From NCBI GenBank assembly GCA_030544235.1, contig CM060477.1, positions 983,934 to 1,047,933 of the forward strand: a DNA stretch of 64,000 bases. Direction: 5' to 3'. The notes under the pieces were generated by a model. The model was not told the DNA's origin. It worked only from the letters and a program-made list of their open reading frames with translations, and ran no database searches. Shown here one piece after another: positions 13,467 through 22,800 of this stretch. Origin of the DNA: Lepturacanthus savala (taxonomy: Eukaryota; Chordata; Actinopteri; Scombriformes; Trichiuridae). Position numbers and translations under genes: made by a program. How positions within the stretch are numbered: the first letter of the stretch is position 1; each line of letters starts with the position of its first letter.

Positions 13467-16400
13467 TTTGTTTGTTTGTTTGTCCGTAGCTGCTTAGGGA
13501 GGCTATTGACAAAACAAAGAAATGCTTCGGTATGAAGGAGCAGGAGCTGTCCCTGAAGAAGAAGGTAACTGACTGTTGACTGTGTTTTACTGTGTTTGTG
13601 TGTAACAGCTGCTGCTTCAGGCGGCTGAGTGGAAGCTGCAGACTCACACACTCACACAGCAGAGCAAAGGGATGCAGGCGCAGGTGAATACTCCTGATAC
13701 ACACACCTGCGGGGCGGGGCCAGCAGCCAGGCTCCGCCCACTTTACAGGGGACAACGTTATATATATATCATGGGTGTAGAGGAGGTAGCTCCGCCCCCT
13801 GAAGAGTTAAACACATACAAGACGTTAACGAGGAATGTGATTGGACGAATGTGATTGGACGAATGTTAGTGGAGGAATGTGATTGGAGGAATGTGATTGG
13901 AGGAATGTGATTGGAGGAATGTTAGTGGAGGAATGTGATTGGACGAATGTGATTGGACGAATGTGATTGGAGGAATGTGATTGGAGGAATGTGATTGGAG
14001 GAATGTTAGTGGAGGAATGTGATTGGACGAATGTGATTGGACGAATGTGATTGGAGGAATGTGATTGGTGGAATGTGATTGGACGAATGTGATTGGAGGA
14101 ATGTGATTGGACGAATGTGATTGGACGAATGTTAGTGGACGAATGTGATTGGACGAATGTGATTGGACGAATGTTAGTGGACGAATGTGATTGGAGGAAT
14201 GTGATTGGAGGAATGTGATTGGACGAATATTATTGGAAGAATGTGATTGGTGGAATGTGATTGGAGGAATGTGATTGGTGGAATGTGATTGGAGGAATGT
14301 GATTGGAGGAATGTGATTGGTGGAATGTGATTGGACAAATGTGATTGGACGAATGTTAGTGGACGAATGTGATTGGACAAATGTGATTGGAGGAATGTGA
14401 TTGGACGAATGTTAGTGGAGGAATGTGATTGGACGAATGTTAGTGGACAAATGTGATTGGACGAATGTGATTGGACAAATGTGATTGGAGGAATGTGATT
14501 GGAGGAATGTGATTGGACGAATATTATTGGAAGAATGTGATTGGTGGAATGTGATTGGAGGAATGTGATTGGTGGAATGTGATTGGAGGAATGTGATTGG
14601 AGGAATGTGATTGGTGGAATGTGATTGGACAAATGTGATTGGACGAATGTTAGTGGACGAATGTGATTGGACAAATGTGATTGGAGGAATGTGATTGGAC
14701 GAATGTTAGTGGAGGAATGTGATTGGAGGAATGTGATTGGTGGAATGTGATTGGAGGAATGTGATTGGAGGAATGTGATTGGAGGAATGTGATTGGAGGA
14801 ATGTGATTGGTGGAATGTGATTGGAGGAATGTGATTGGAGGAATGTGATTGGAGGAATGTGATTGGAGGAATGTGATTGGACGAATATTATTGGAAGAAT
14901 GTGATTGGAGGAATGTGATTGGAGGAATGTGATTGGACGAATGTGATTGGACGAATGTTAGTGGAGGAATGTTAGTGGAGGAATGTGATTGGACGAATGT
15001 TAGTGGAGGAATGTGATTGGACGAATGTTAGTGGAGGAATGTTAGTGGAGGAATGTTAGTGGAGGAATGTGATTGGACGAATGTTAGTGGAGGAATGTGA
15101 TTGGACGAATGTTAGTGGACGAATGTTAGTGGAGGAATGTGATTGGACGAATGTTAGTGGAGGAATGTGATTGGACGAATGTTAGTGGAGGAGGGTGATT
15201 GGAGGAACTTGATTGGAGGGTGATTGGGAATCGTGCGTCTTGAAAATCATTGATTCTGAACAATAGAGCATAAAAACCATAAAACCATGAAACACAAGCA
15301 TTGAGAACAATATGCTCCAATGAAAAAATACACCAAATAAATAAATACATACTAAATTATTTACCTGTTTGATATTTATTTTGCTATTTGTGTTCAAGCA
15401 CCTTGATAATAGAGATAACATCAATTATTCTAGTTGTTCTAGTTGTGCATAACTTTAATCGATAGTTTCTTATAATAACTGTTTATTCTGCAGCTGTTTG
15501 TCATTAATTAAGATCAAGATTTTCTCAATTTTTAACTGTCGTATTATTGCATTATAACAACAACATTTCATCTTATTCTCCATCGTTTCGTGTGTTTTCT
15601 TACGTCTCACCGTTTTCTCTCTTCTGTCCAAAGTTGACACTCTACTCACAGAAGTTTGATGAGTTCCAGGAGACGTTGGCCAAGAGCAATGAAATCTACG
15701 TCCGCTTCAAGAAGGAGATGGACAATGTAGGTGGAGACAGATATGAAGCTGTCTGGGTGTGAATGAAATGAATAGATGGACAAGTTTGTCTCATATCTTC
15801 AGATACCTGGACGTCCAGATTTTAGTGTCTTTCCCTGTTTTAGATGTCAGAGAAGATGAAGAAGCTGGAGAAAGAGTCGAATGTGTGGAAGACGAGGTTT
15901 GAGAACTGCAACAAGGCTCTGACTGACATGATGGAAGAGGTTTGTTGATGTTCAGGTGTTTGGGGTTAGGGGAGCTTTACTTCTTAGATCCAACGACAAA
16001 TCTCGACCCTTCTCTTGTTCCAGAGAGCTGAGAAAAACAAAGAGTTCGAGCTGTTCGTCCTGAAGATTCAGAAACTGGAGAAGCTTTGTCAGGCTCTGCA
16101 GACCGAGAGGAAGGCCCTCTACGGAAAGATCAAGGAAGTCCGCCAGGCCAACTCCAACCTCCCAAAGATCTTCACCACCGTAGAGTCTGCCGAAATCCCA
16201 GAGGTCGAGGGTCTTGAAGAACCTGAGAAACCGGAACTGACCCCGGATGAGGTCCAGGAGCTGCAGGAGATCCAGGAAAAGGACCCGGTCCTGACGAGGG
16301 ACATGGCCCGGCTGAAGGAGGAGCAGGCCAAGCTGCAGGAGTTCGCCGCCGCGCTGCTGGCGACGCCCGTCGAAGACGTCAAGGAGGAGAGCGAAGACCT

Positions 16401-16809
16401 GGACTTTGAAGAAGACATCGTGGCCTCGGCCTTCGCCCATTTCGAGACCAAACGTCGGGCCAAAGAGCAGGAGGCAGATCTCAAACCAGCCGAGGAGAAG
16501 ACGGAGAAGACACCGGCAGACCTGAAACCAGAAGCGGCAAAAGAAGAACCACAGGCCGAAGCCAGACCAGAGGAGATCCAACAGGAATCTGCTGTCAGAC
16601 CAGAACCAGAGAACGCCTCCATCGATCCACCAACAGAACAGAAACCAGCGGCTCCAGAGCAGCCAGCTCCACCTGTGCAGGTAACAGAAGAAGCAGCAGC
16701 CAAATCAGAGGCAGCAACAGAGTCTGAGAACACGCCTGAAACTACCACCACCCCCAAGAAACAGGCACCAAAGAAGAAGAAGAAGAGGAGCAGCAAGAAC
16801 GCAAGCTAG
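6697..16809 (+). CDS. txlnb: Taxilin beta, coiled-coil syntaxin-binding family protein
   Basis: Exons: 6697-6918, 7563-7626, 8848-8933, 9383-9511, 11520-11714, 11921-12040, then 13490-13564 or 13609-13683, 15634-15726, 15844-15939 and 16024-16809. With one of the alternative pair the product is 621 aa; human TXLNB is 684. The N-terminus has a Ser run and then MEEFSRRLQNIISCYGSAA, the taxilin signature (residues 50-68). Residues of about 95-395 form the heptad-rich coiled coil, with RNSKLCLEN, HRDLQQKL, KFDEFQETLAKSNE and RLEKLCQALQ-like blocks. The tail is Pro/Glu/Ala-rich and ends in a Lys cluster. Taxilins bind syntaxins and are linked to vesicle traffic; the beta form is enriched in muscle. 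Beta is preferred because the second alternative exon and the TRFENCNKAL block match TXLNB best. ATG 6697 is the first in-frame ATG after the acceptor. Introns carry large minisatellites. Confidence 0.88.
6937..7479. repeat. 11-bp minisatellite, txlnb intron
   Basis: Units such as 'gctctgatgaa', 'gctctgatgat' and 'gctgtgatgga', about 49 copies, directly after the first coding exon. The minus-strand open frames with HQSFIRASSEL-type repeats come from this array. Confidence 0.93.
7690..8825. repeat. 10/12-bp compound minisatellite, txlnb intron
   Basis: Alternating 'aatatctctgtt' (12) and 'aatctctatt' (10) units over 1.1 kb. It ends about 20 bases before the acceptor of the exon at 8848. Every unit is pyrimidine-rich with TTAAT, so it extends the polypyrimidine environment upstream of that exon. 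Confidence 0.93.
9321..9368. repeat. (GT)n next to a txlnb acceptor
   Basis: (GT)n ending 14 bases before the acceptor of the exon at 9383. Confidence 0.9.
9655..11352. repeat. 22-bp minisatellite, about 77 units, txlnb intron
   Basis: Unit close to 'atatctctatatgttgttacag', with a/g, c/t and t/c variants. Each unit contains the palindrome agatatct and the acceptor-like string 'gttgttacag'. The array ends about 170 bp before the true acceptor at 11518-11519. Open frames reading YRYLYMLLQISLYVV come from it. Confidence 0.95.
12058..12550. repeat. About 30-bp minisatellite, txlnb intron
   Basis: Units of 'aactttattatcagtgtctgttagaaaaa' with variable A-run length. The repeat starts just after the donor of the exon ending at 12040. 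The following AT-rich stretch, 12550-13370, shows no coding signal. Confidence 0.9.
13375..13481. repeat. (GT)n-(TTTG)n abutting alternative exon 7a
   Basis: A pure (GT)n of about 88 nt followed by four to five TTTG units and then 'tccgtag', the exon 7a acceptor. A (UG)n tract this close to a 3' splice site is a known type of binding platform for TDP-43/CELF proteins. Confidence 0.93.
13490..13564 (+). other. txlnb: txlnb alternative exon 7a (alpha/gamma-like)
   Basis: Seventy-five nt, 25 codons, phase 0 on both sides, with acceptor 'gtccgtag' and donor 'gtaact'. It begins LLREAIDKTKKC and ends LSLKKK. This resembles the matching segment of taxilins alpha and gamma (LL-x-EA...MKQQE...LKQQ pattern). 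A (GT)n-(TTTG)n tract abuts the acceptor. The neighbouring exon 13609-13683 encodes the same 25-residue slot, so one would normally be used at a time. Confidence 0.8.
13609..13683 (+). other. txlnb: txlnb alternative exon 7b (beta-like)
   Basis: Seventy-five nt, 25 codons, phase 0 on both sides, with acceptor 'gtgtaacag' and donor 'gtgaat'. It begins LLLQAAEWKLQ and ends GMQAQ, close to the mammalian TXLNB segment (LL-x-QAAEWKLQ...QAQ). The gap to exon 7a is 44 nt (13565-13608), too short for comfortable splicing of 7a to 7b. Confidence 0.85.
13836..15225. repeat. 14-bp minisatellite, about 99 units, txlnb intron
   Basis: Unit 'gaatgtgattggag' or '...gacg', with a less common 'gaatgttagtggag' variant. 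Most units carry ATTGG, the inverted CCAAT pentamer. A block of about 310 bp is itself repeated: the 'gaatattattggaagaatg' variant appears near 14225, 14520 and 14882. Lies in the intron after exon 7b. Confidence 0.95.
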
Positions 16810-16825
16810 GTGTTAGGCTGCTGAC

Positions 16826-16826
<1 letters not shown>

Positions 16827-16857
<31 letters not shown>
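16827..16857. repeat. (GT)n in txlnb 3' UTR
   Basis: Short pure (GT)n about 18 bases after the txlnb stop codon. Confidence 0.9.
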
Positions 16858-16858
<1 letters not shown>

Positions 16859-17366
16859 ATTACTATTAATGTTCTGCCTCCAGAAAGAAACGTTAACACT
16901 TTATGTTTCTGTAAAACACACAAAGACACGTTGAACGTCACAACATCGATAGGAAACGTTGGCGTTGAACGTGTCTGGATGTGAACGTTCCTCTGGAGTC
17001 GACTCCTGGTATTGATTCTGTGCCTCTGCACCAGAGGTGGTGAGTCGGGGCAGTTACCACAGAACCACAGCTTTGCTAGTAGGTTAAAGGTTCCAGTAGC
17101 TGCCCCCATGGCCACCCCTCTGTCCTGCACCTTTATTTTTAAAGGTTCAGGTCTTTTTCTCACGTGGTGCAGCTGCAGTGATTCGTTTTCTCAACGTTCA
17201 ACATCAACAGATGAGGACGGACGAATAAAGTGACTGTATTTACAGTTTAAATGTCAGAATGAACAGTTAGTTCAGACTAAGACAATTCTAAAGATGATGT
17301 CTAAAAAGAAAAAAGATTTCTAGACAGAAATATGAAATGTTAACAACAGTGTTAAAGTTTTGCCGA

Positions 17367-17402
17367 AATAAAGTCATTGTTTGGTTTCTATAGTCCAATA
17401 AA
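17367..17402 (+). promoter_or_regulatory. txlnb: txlnb poly(A) signals
   Basis: Two AATAAA hexamers (17367-17372 and 17397-17402), followed by the T/GT-rich stretch 'ttgttgtgtattttttatt'. This places the txlnb mRNA end near 17.42 kb and gives a 3' UTR of about 0.6 kb. An earlier 'aataaa' near 17223 is possible. Confidence 0.6.
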
Positions 17403-17546
17403 GTGATTTCTTTTGACAATTGTTGTGTATTTTTTATTAGATTTGTTGCATCTTTGGTAGATGTAGATATAATGGACAGTTGTGGAATGATATCTTAATA
17501 AAATAATACTGTAATTCATTTCTGATGCTGCATTTCAATCAAAACT

Positions 17547-17616
17547 CCACCAGATGTCGCTGTTTCCAGCTGGATTTATTCAGGGTGTAATACACCGTTC
17601 AGCCACTAGATGGAGG
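17547..17616 (+). promoter_or_regulatory. Pair of CTCF-like motifs between txlnb and syncrip
   Basis: CCACCAGATGTCGC (17547-17560) and CCACTAGATGGAGG (17603-17616) each match the CTCF core CCASYAGRKGGCRS at all but one position, in the same orientation, 56 bp apart. They lie just past the txlnb poly(A) region. Motif matches only; the rest of 17420-18220 is AT-rich with no gene signal. Confidence 0.35.
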
Positions 17617-18271
17617 CAGAGTCTTTATGTTACAGCGCCTTGGGTTTAACAGGGTTTTTCAAGCCAATCGATTATTATTTTTTTAATAATTTCCAGTTTT
17701 TTGACACGTTTTGCGTCCAAATATATACTCCAGAACGTGTTTGATCTTTCTGCTTTTCTTCATTTACTTTATATGTCACAACAGCACAGGACAACCACAA
17801 TAACAATGACTAAATTCATTAAACAAGTAGTTCATTTTAAGACTTATAACTTATAAATAAAATTAAAGATAAATTATCCAATTTGCAAATATAAATACAA
17901 ATATATTGTTTATATTTCTACTATTTTAGGCAAATCCTTAATACATAAATCTATATTCATAAAAAAAACTCTGACAGTAATGATGTTTATCTCTAAAGAT
18001 AAAAAAACTGAAACAAAGATGAATTAATCTTTTTTTTAAATCTGTAAAATACATATAAAACTTTCTGACTATAATCTGACGTCACTGGGAATTACCCTGT
18101 GTATGTTTAAAACCAGAATATTTTATTCATTGTGTTGTTGGTTTTGTTTTAATTTTTTATATGTGGTGAAATTGTTCATATATTTTTATTTCAAGTATAG
18201 AATTATACTAAATAAATAAACATGTCACCGCCCCCTGACGTATAATAGACGCGCAGCACCTTTAGGAGGAG

Positions 18272-18296
18272 CCAATGGGAGCGGACACTGACGTCA
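18272..18296 (+). promoter_or_regulatory. syncrip: syncrip core promoter motifs (CCAAT, CRE)
   Basis: A CCAAT box (18272-18276) and a full CRE, TGACGTCA (18289-18296), lie in a CpG-rich stretch (about 18220-18720) just upstream of the presumed non-coding first exon. No TATA box is evident. This fits a broadly expressed housekeeping promoter. Confidence 0.6.
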
Positions 18297-18329
18297 TTCA
18301 CCTGCGAAAACTGAGCAGCCCGTGGGAGG

Positions 18330-18507
18330 CGCCATAAGAAACCCCGCGCATCCAGGCCAGAAGCAGAGCTCGCGACGTTACGTCGCCGCCATTTTGTTTC
18401 ACCGGGAGTAAAGAAACCACCTGAAAGCGGCGGCTGCGTGATATTTTATTTTATTAACGCTTCAAACACGGCGGAGCAGCATCACGCACCGAGTTCAGAC
18501 CCGCATG
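18330..18507 (+). other. syncrip: syncrip exon 1 (5' UTR, ends in an ATG)
   Basis: CpG-rich sequence ending at the donor 'cgcatg|gtaaga' (18507/18508). The last three bases are ATG, which splices in frame to exon 2 (19820) to read M-L-S-G-D before the conventional MATDHVNGNG start. The 5' edge is approximate. Confidence 0.6.
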
Positions 18508-19831
18508 GTAAGAACCCGGCCGGGGCGCCTCGCTCTGTCACCGCAGCGTGTGGCGTTTAAACCGCGGGGTTTTAGCGCGAGATGCACAAACAATGTCTGG
18601 AGGTACCCGGCATTTTGAAAAAACAGGCCGCGACGCCTGAAAAAACCGGTAAAACGGTATCGTTGGATTCCGGCTACATGCACGAGCCAACCGAGGGGGG
18701 TTTATTAATCGTTTAACGTTTTTTTCAAGTTACGAATATTCTGTATTGATCCTCCGCTGGGTCCTGCACGAGCTGGAAAAATCAATGCTAACAGAGGCTA
18801 ACGGGGGCTAGCATTAACATGCTAACAGGAGCTAGCAGGCTAACATGCTAACAGAGGCGTGGTGGATCAGTGTAGAAACAACTACACACGCTTTTATGCA
18901 GGACTGTGCAATTAATTGAATTTTAATCTCCATTTACGTGTCAAATGATCTAACTCATATAACCGAGTTGAAACGATATTTGGCATTTTTCATTGCAGAA
19001 TTTCTGAATGAACGAGTGTGATAGTGTGAGTGGAATGCATATATATAAATAAATAATGTGGGTCAATGTCTTTTTAGAAAACTCTCTTTGGTATTATTTA
19101 TAAGTAGCTTTAACCCTTTAAATTAGTAGATATCCTGTATTTGGTGTTTTGCAGTTGTGTCATACGGTAAAACAATAAATATGTCAAATAGTGAAACTCT
19201 TTTAAAGTAAATATACAAAATACTCAACTTGATGACTCTGTAAATAAACTTGATGAATAAGAGCTAATAAAATATAAACGTATGCCTGGATTTAAAGCAC
19301 TTTTGCCTTTCTACTTGACAAAAAAAATAACATACTTAAAGGTAAAATATCCAAAAATGTATAAATCTAGTGTTGACATGCTGCAACTGGGAATACTAGG
19401 AAGGGCTACTAACAAAAATGTAAAACATCAACATGTGGATTCACAGATTTAAAAACCTGAAACTATAATATATTATTTATTGCTGTTTTGTTGCATGTGC
19501 ATGCACCAAATGTTTAGCAAGATGAAAGTCAAAAACGTCTTAAAATCCAGTTATAAGAATCATTCATCAGGTCTCTATTAATGTACATTTTGTGTTCATG
19601 TTGTTTAAAAGTGTGGCAACACAACAAAACACTCGTGCTGAGTAAATGCATTGACTAATGATTAATGTATTTACTGCATAAATCACCCTGTTTGGGATGT
19701 TAGTCGTTTAATCTGCAGCTGAATTATCTGCAGCTTCTTTCAGCTCCTGTCTGCAACTACACCAACAAACCAGTTTATTTGTTAGATTGTGTTGCTGAAG
19801 CTTCTGTTCTAACCTCCAGTTGTCTGGAGAC

Positions 19832-22800
19832 ATGGCCACGGATCATGTGAACGGGAACGGGACGGAGGAACCGATGGACACCACCGCGGCCGAGGAGGTG
19901 ACCCACTCGGAGCACTTCGAGGCGCTGCTGGAGGCTGGTTTACCGCAGAAAGTCGCTGAGAAGCTGGACGAACTTTACGTAGCAGGTACGGCGGTTTACT
20001 GTAACACGGATCCTGCTGAACCGGTTGAGAATTAAACAAAGTTAAAGCAACATGTACTTTCTCCTGTTGTTGGAAACTTTCCTGCATTCACTAACATTGA
20101 TGTGTTTGTGAACCTTTAACGTTCAGTTGCAGCAACAAGCAGAATCTAAATGCAGGTTTTTTATTATACAAGAGATTTATCACGTTTGTGGGAAGATTTT
20201 CACCTTCTGACAGGTTTTTACTAATCCCTGAGAACTTAATACATGTTTCTGTTTCAGAAACTACATAAAGCGATTGTTATAGTGGGATTATTACAGAAAA
20301 ACACGAATCAACCATAAACTTTATACTAATCTGCAGCTTTTTGTGTAACAATGCTCCCAATAAACCTGTGGAAACTTTGCTGCAAACAATAATCAAGTAG
20401 GAAATTGACTTTTATTTTGGTAACTCATTAATAAAAATCATCTTTAATTTTTACTGATACACACCAAAAGGATTAGCTTTTCCTATGATGATATAATAAT
20501 AGTAAATAACATATTAGTAATTTGAGGACATTGACTGTAGCTTTAGGAGAATGTGCATCATGTTTTTTCCTGATGTTTCATTGAAAACATGAGTGATCTA
20601 GGAAATGAAACATGCATAATATTCACTATTTTCTCATCAGTGAAAACCTGTAGATGAAGCTCTAATTAAAATATTAAACTCATCACTTGAGCAGCGAGGT
20701 AAAGGAGGAAATGTCAATAAAAGCTGCGTTTGCATCCTCTCGTTTAGATTAAACCTTGAGAAACTCACAGCCACATTGAGTCTGTGACCTGAAGCAACAA
20801 TGGACTGACTGTGTGTAACTAAGGATAATTAAAGCCGGCGGGTATTGTGACATAAGCAGAAACAGCTTAAAGTTAGAGTTGAACAGTTGATGTGAATGTC
20901 TTGAAATCAGCAGTTTGAGAGTGAAGTTGATTTCTGCTTCGTATCTAAAAGAAACTGAGAGAAACTTGCTGCGAAACAAAAACACTGATAATAATATTGA
21001 TAATGATTAAACTTGACTGTTTTACACAACTGTAAAACGTTGATGAAACTTAAAGTTAAACATAACTAAAGTTATTCTCGGTGCCTCTACTGTTTTTGTT
21101 CCGCCTCTTCCAGTAAAACCATTTAGTTTAGTTCATGGAGCCACATTCAACACAATTAAATCCAAGCCAGCAAAACACCTACAATTATAAATATTTACAG
21201 GATTAATCGAATGACATAAGAAACATCCAGTTCTACTCGGTCTACTGTTGCTTTTTAATTCCAATCATTTAGTCGCTGATCAATACTTATTATTTTCAGC
21301 AGCAGGTGAATTATCTCTTTTATATAAATATTTTATGTCTTGAGCCTTGAAAGGTTCTCACTGACGTCACATTTCTGTGAAGAAACGCGAACTGGAACGT
21401 CTTTTATTCACGTTTTCCTACAGTCCTCTGGTGGACCGGACGGAACCCTTCAGCGTGCCTGGTTTTTGGTCCCAGAGCCACATGTTTAACACCCTGTCCT
21501 GTAACCTTTCCCTCCTTCAGGCCTGGTAGCACACAGCGACCTGGACGAACGGGCCCTGGAAGCTCTGAAGGAGTTCAACGAGGAGGGAGCGCTGCAGGTT
21601 CTGGTCCAGTTCAAAGAGAGCGACCTGTCACACGTGCAGGTCAGTTACCGACACCTGGATACAGGCTGGAACCGAGGGGTCGGCTGGTGGGTTCCTAGGG
21701 GTCGGCTGGTGGGTTCCTAGGGGTCGGCTGGTGGGTTCCTAGGGGTCGGCTGGTGGGTTCTTAGGGGTCGGCTGGTGGGTTCTTAGGGGTCGGCTGGTGG
21801 GTTCTTAGGGGTCGGCTGGTGGGTTCTTAGGGGTCGGCTGGTGGGTTCTTAGGGGTCGGCTGGTGGGTTCTTAGGGGTCGGCTGGTGGGTTCCTAGGGGT
21901 CGGCTGGTGGGTTCCTAGGGGTCGGCTGGTGGGTTCCTAAGGGTCGGCTGGTGGGCTCTTAGGGGTCGGCTGGTGGGCTCTTAGGGGTCGGCTGGTGGGT
22001 ACCGAGGGGTCGGCTGGTGGGTACCGAGGGGTCGGCTGGTGGGCTCTTAGGGGTCGGCTGGTGGGTTCCTGGGGGTCGGCTGGTGGGTTCCTGGGGGTCG
22101 GCTGGTGGGTTCCTGGGGGTCGGCTGGTGGTGGGTTCCGAGGGGTCGGCCGGTGGGTTCCGAGGGGTCGGCCAGCGGGTTCCGAGGGGTCGGCCGGTGGG
22201 TTCCGAGGGGTCGGCTGGTGGGTTCTGGTCCAAACAGCTGCAGGAGGTTTTTAATTAACAGCACAACTTCAGAGAATATATAAAAATAACTTAGGAGTTA
22301 TTGCAAAACAGTTGTTTTGGTGTAAAATTATATCCAACTTCTTCTCAGCTGCAGGTAAATATTATTCTGATAGTGAATTAATCAAACGATTTATGGCTGC
22401 AACAATGGATTAATTAATCACCAACTATACTATATAATGGTTTTGAGTCATTTCTCTGATTATTTTCTGGTTTCTTTAGTCTCTACACAGATCCACATTT
22501 TACACAATTTTATGAACCAAACTAATCATTAAAATAATCTGTAAACTGGTCAATGGATTAATCCGAGTAGTAGTTGGTTGCAGCCCTAAAATGATAAATG
22601 CATTTATTTTGTCTTTAAGTGTCTTACGTTATAAAATCTTTAAATCTTTCTGCCGTTTCTCTTTAAGAGCGCGTGGACGTGTGGTTTTAACCCGTTTGTC
22701 GTCCTCTCCTCCAGAACAAAAGTGCCTTCCTGTGTGGGGTGATGAAGACGTACCGTCAGAGGGAGAAACAGGGAACGAAAGTGTCAGATTCCACCAAAGG

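Noticed and set aside
13836..15225. CRISPR-like regular array
   Set aside because: Direct tandem repeats without unique spacers in a vertebrate intron, and no cas genes. The same applies to the other arrays.
15952..16796. Minus-strand open frames of 209 and 225 codons opposite the last txlnb exon
   Set aside because: Antisense shadows of a GC-rich coding exon. The plus strand has the conserved taxilin block.
21673..22228. Interstitial telomeric repeat (ttagggg strings)
   Set aside because: The unit is 22 bp and ttagggg is only part of it. There is no (TTAGGG)n run.
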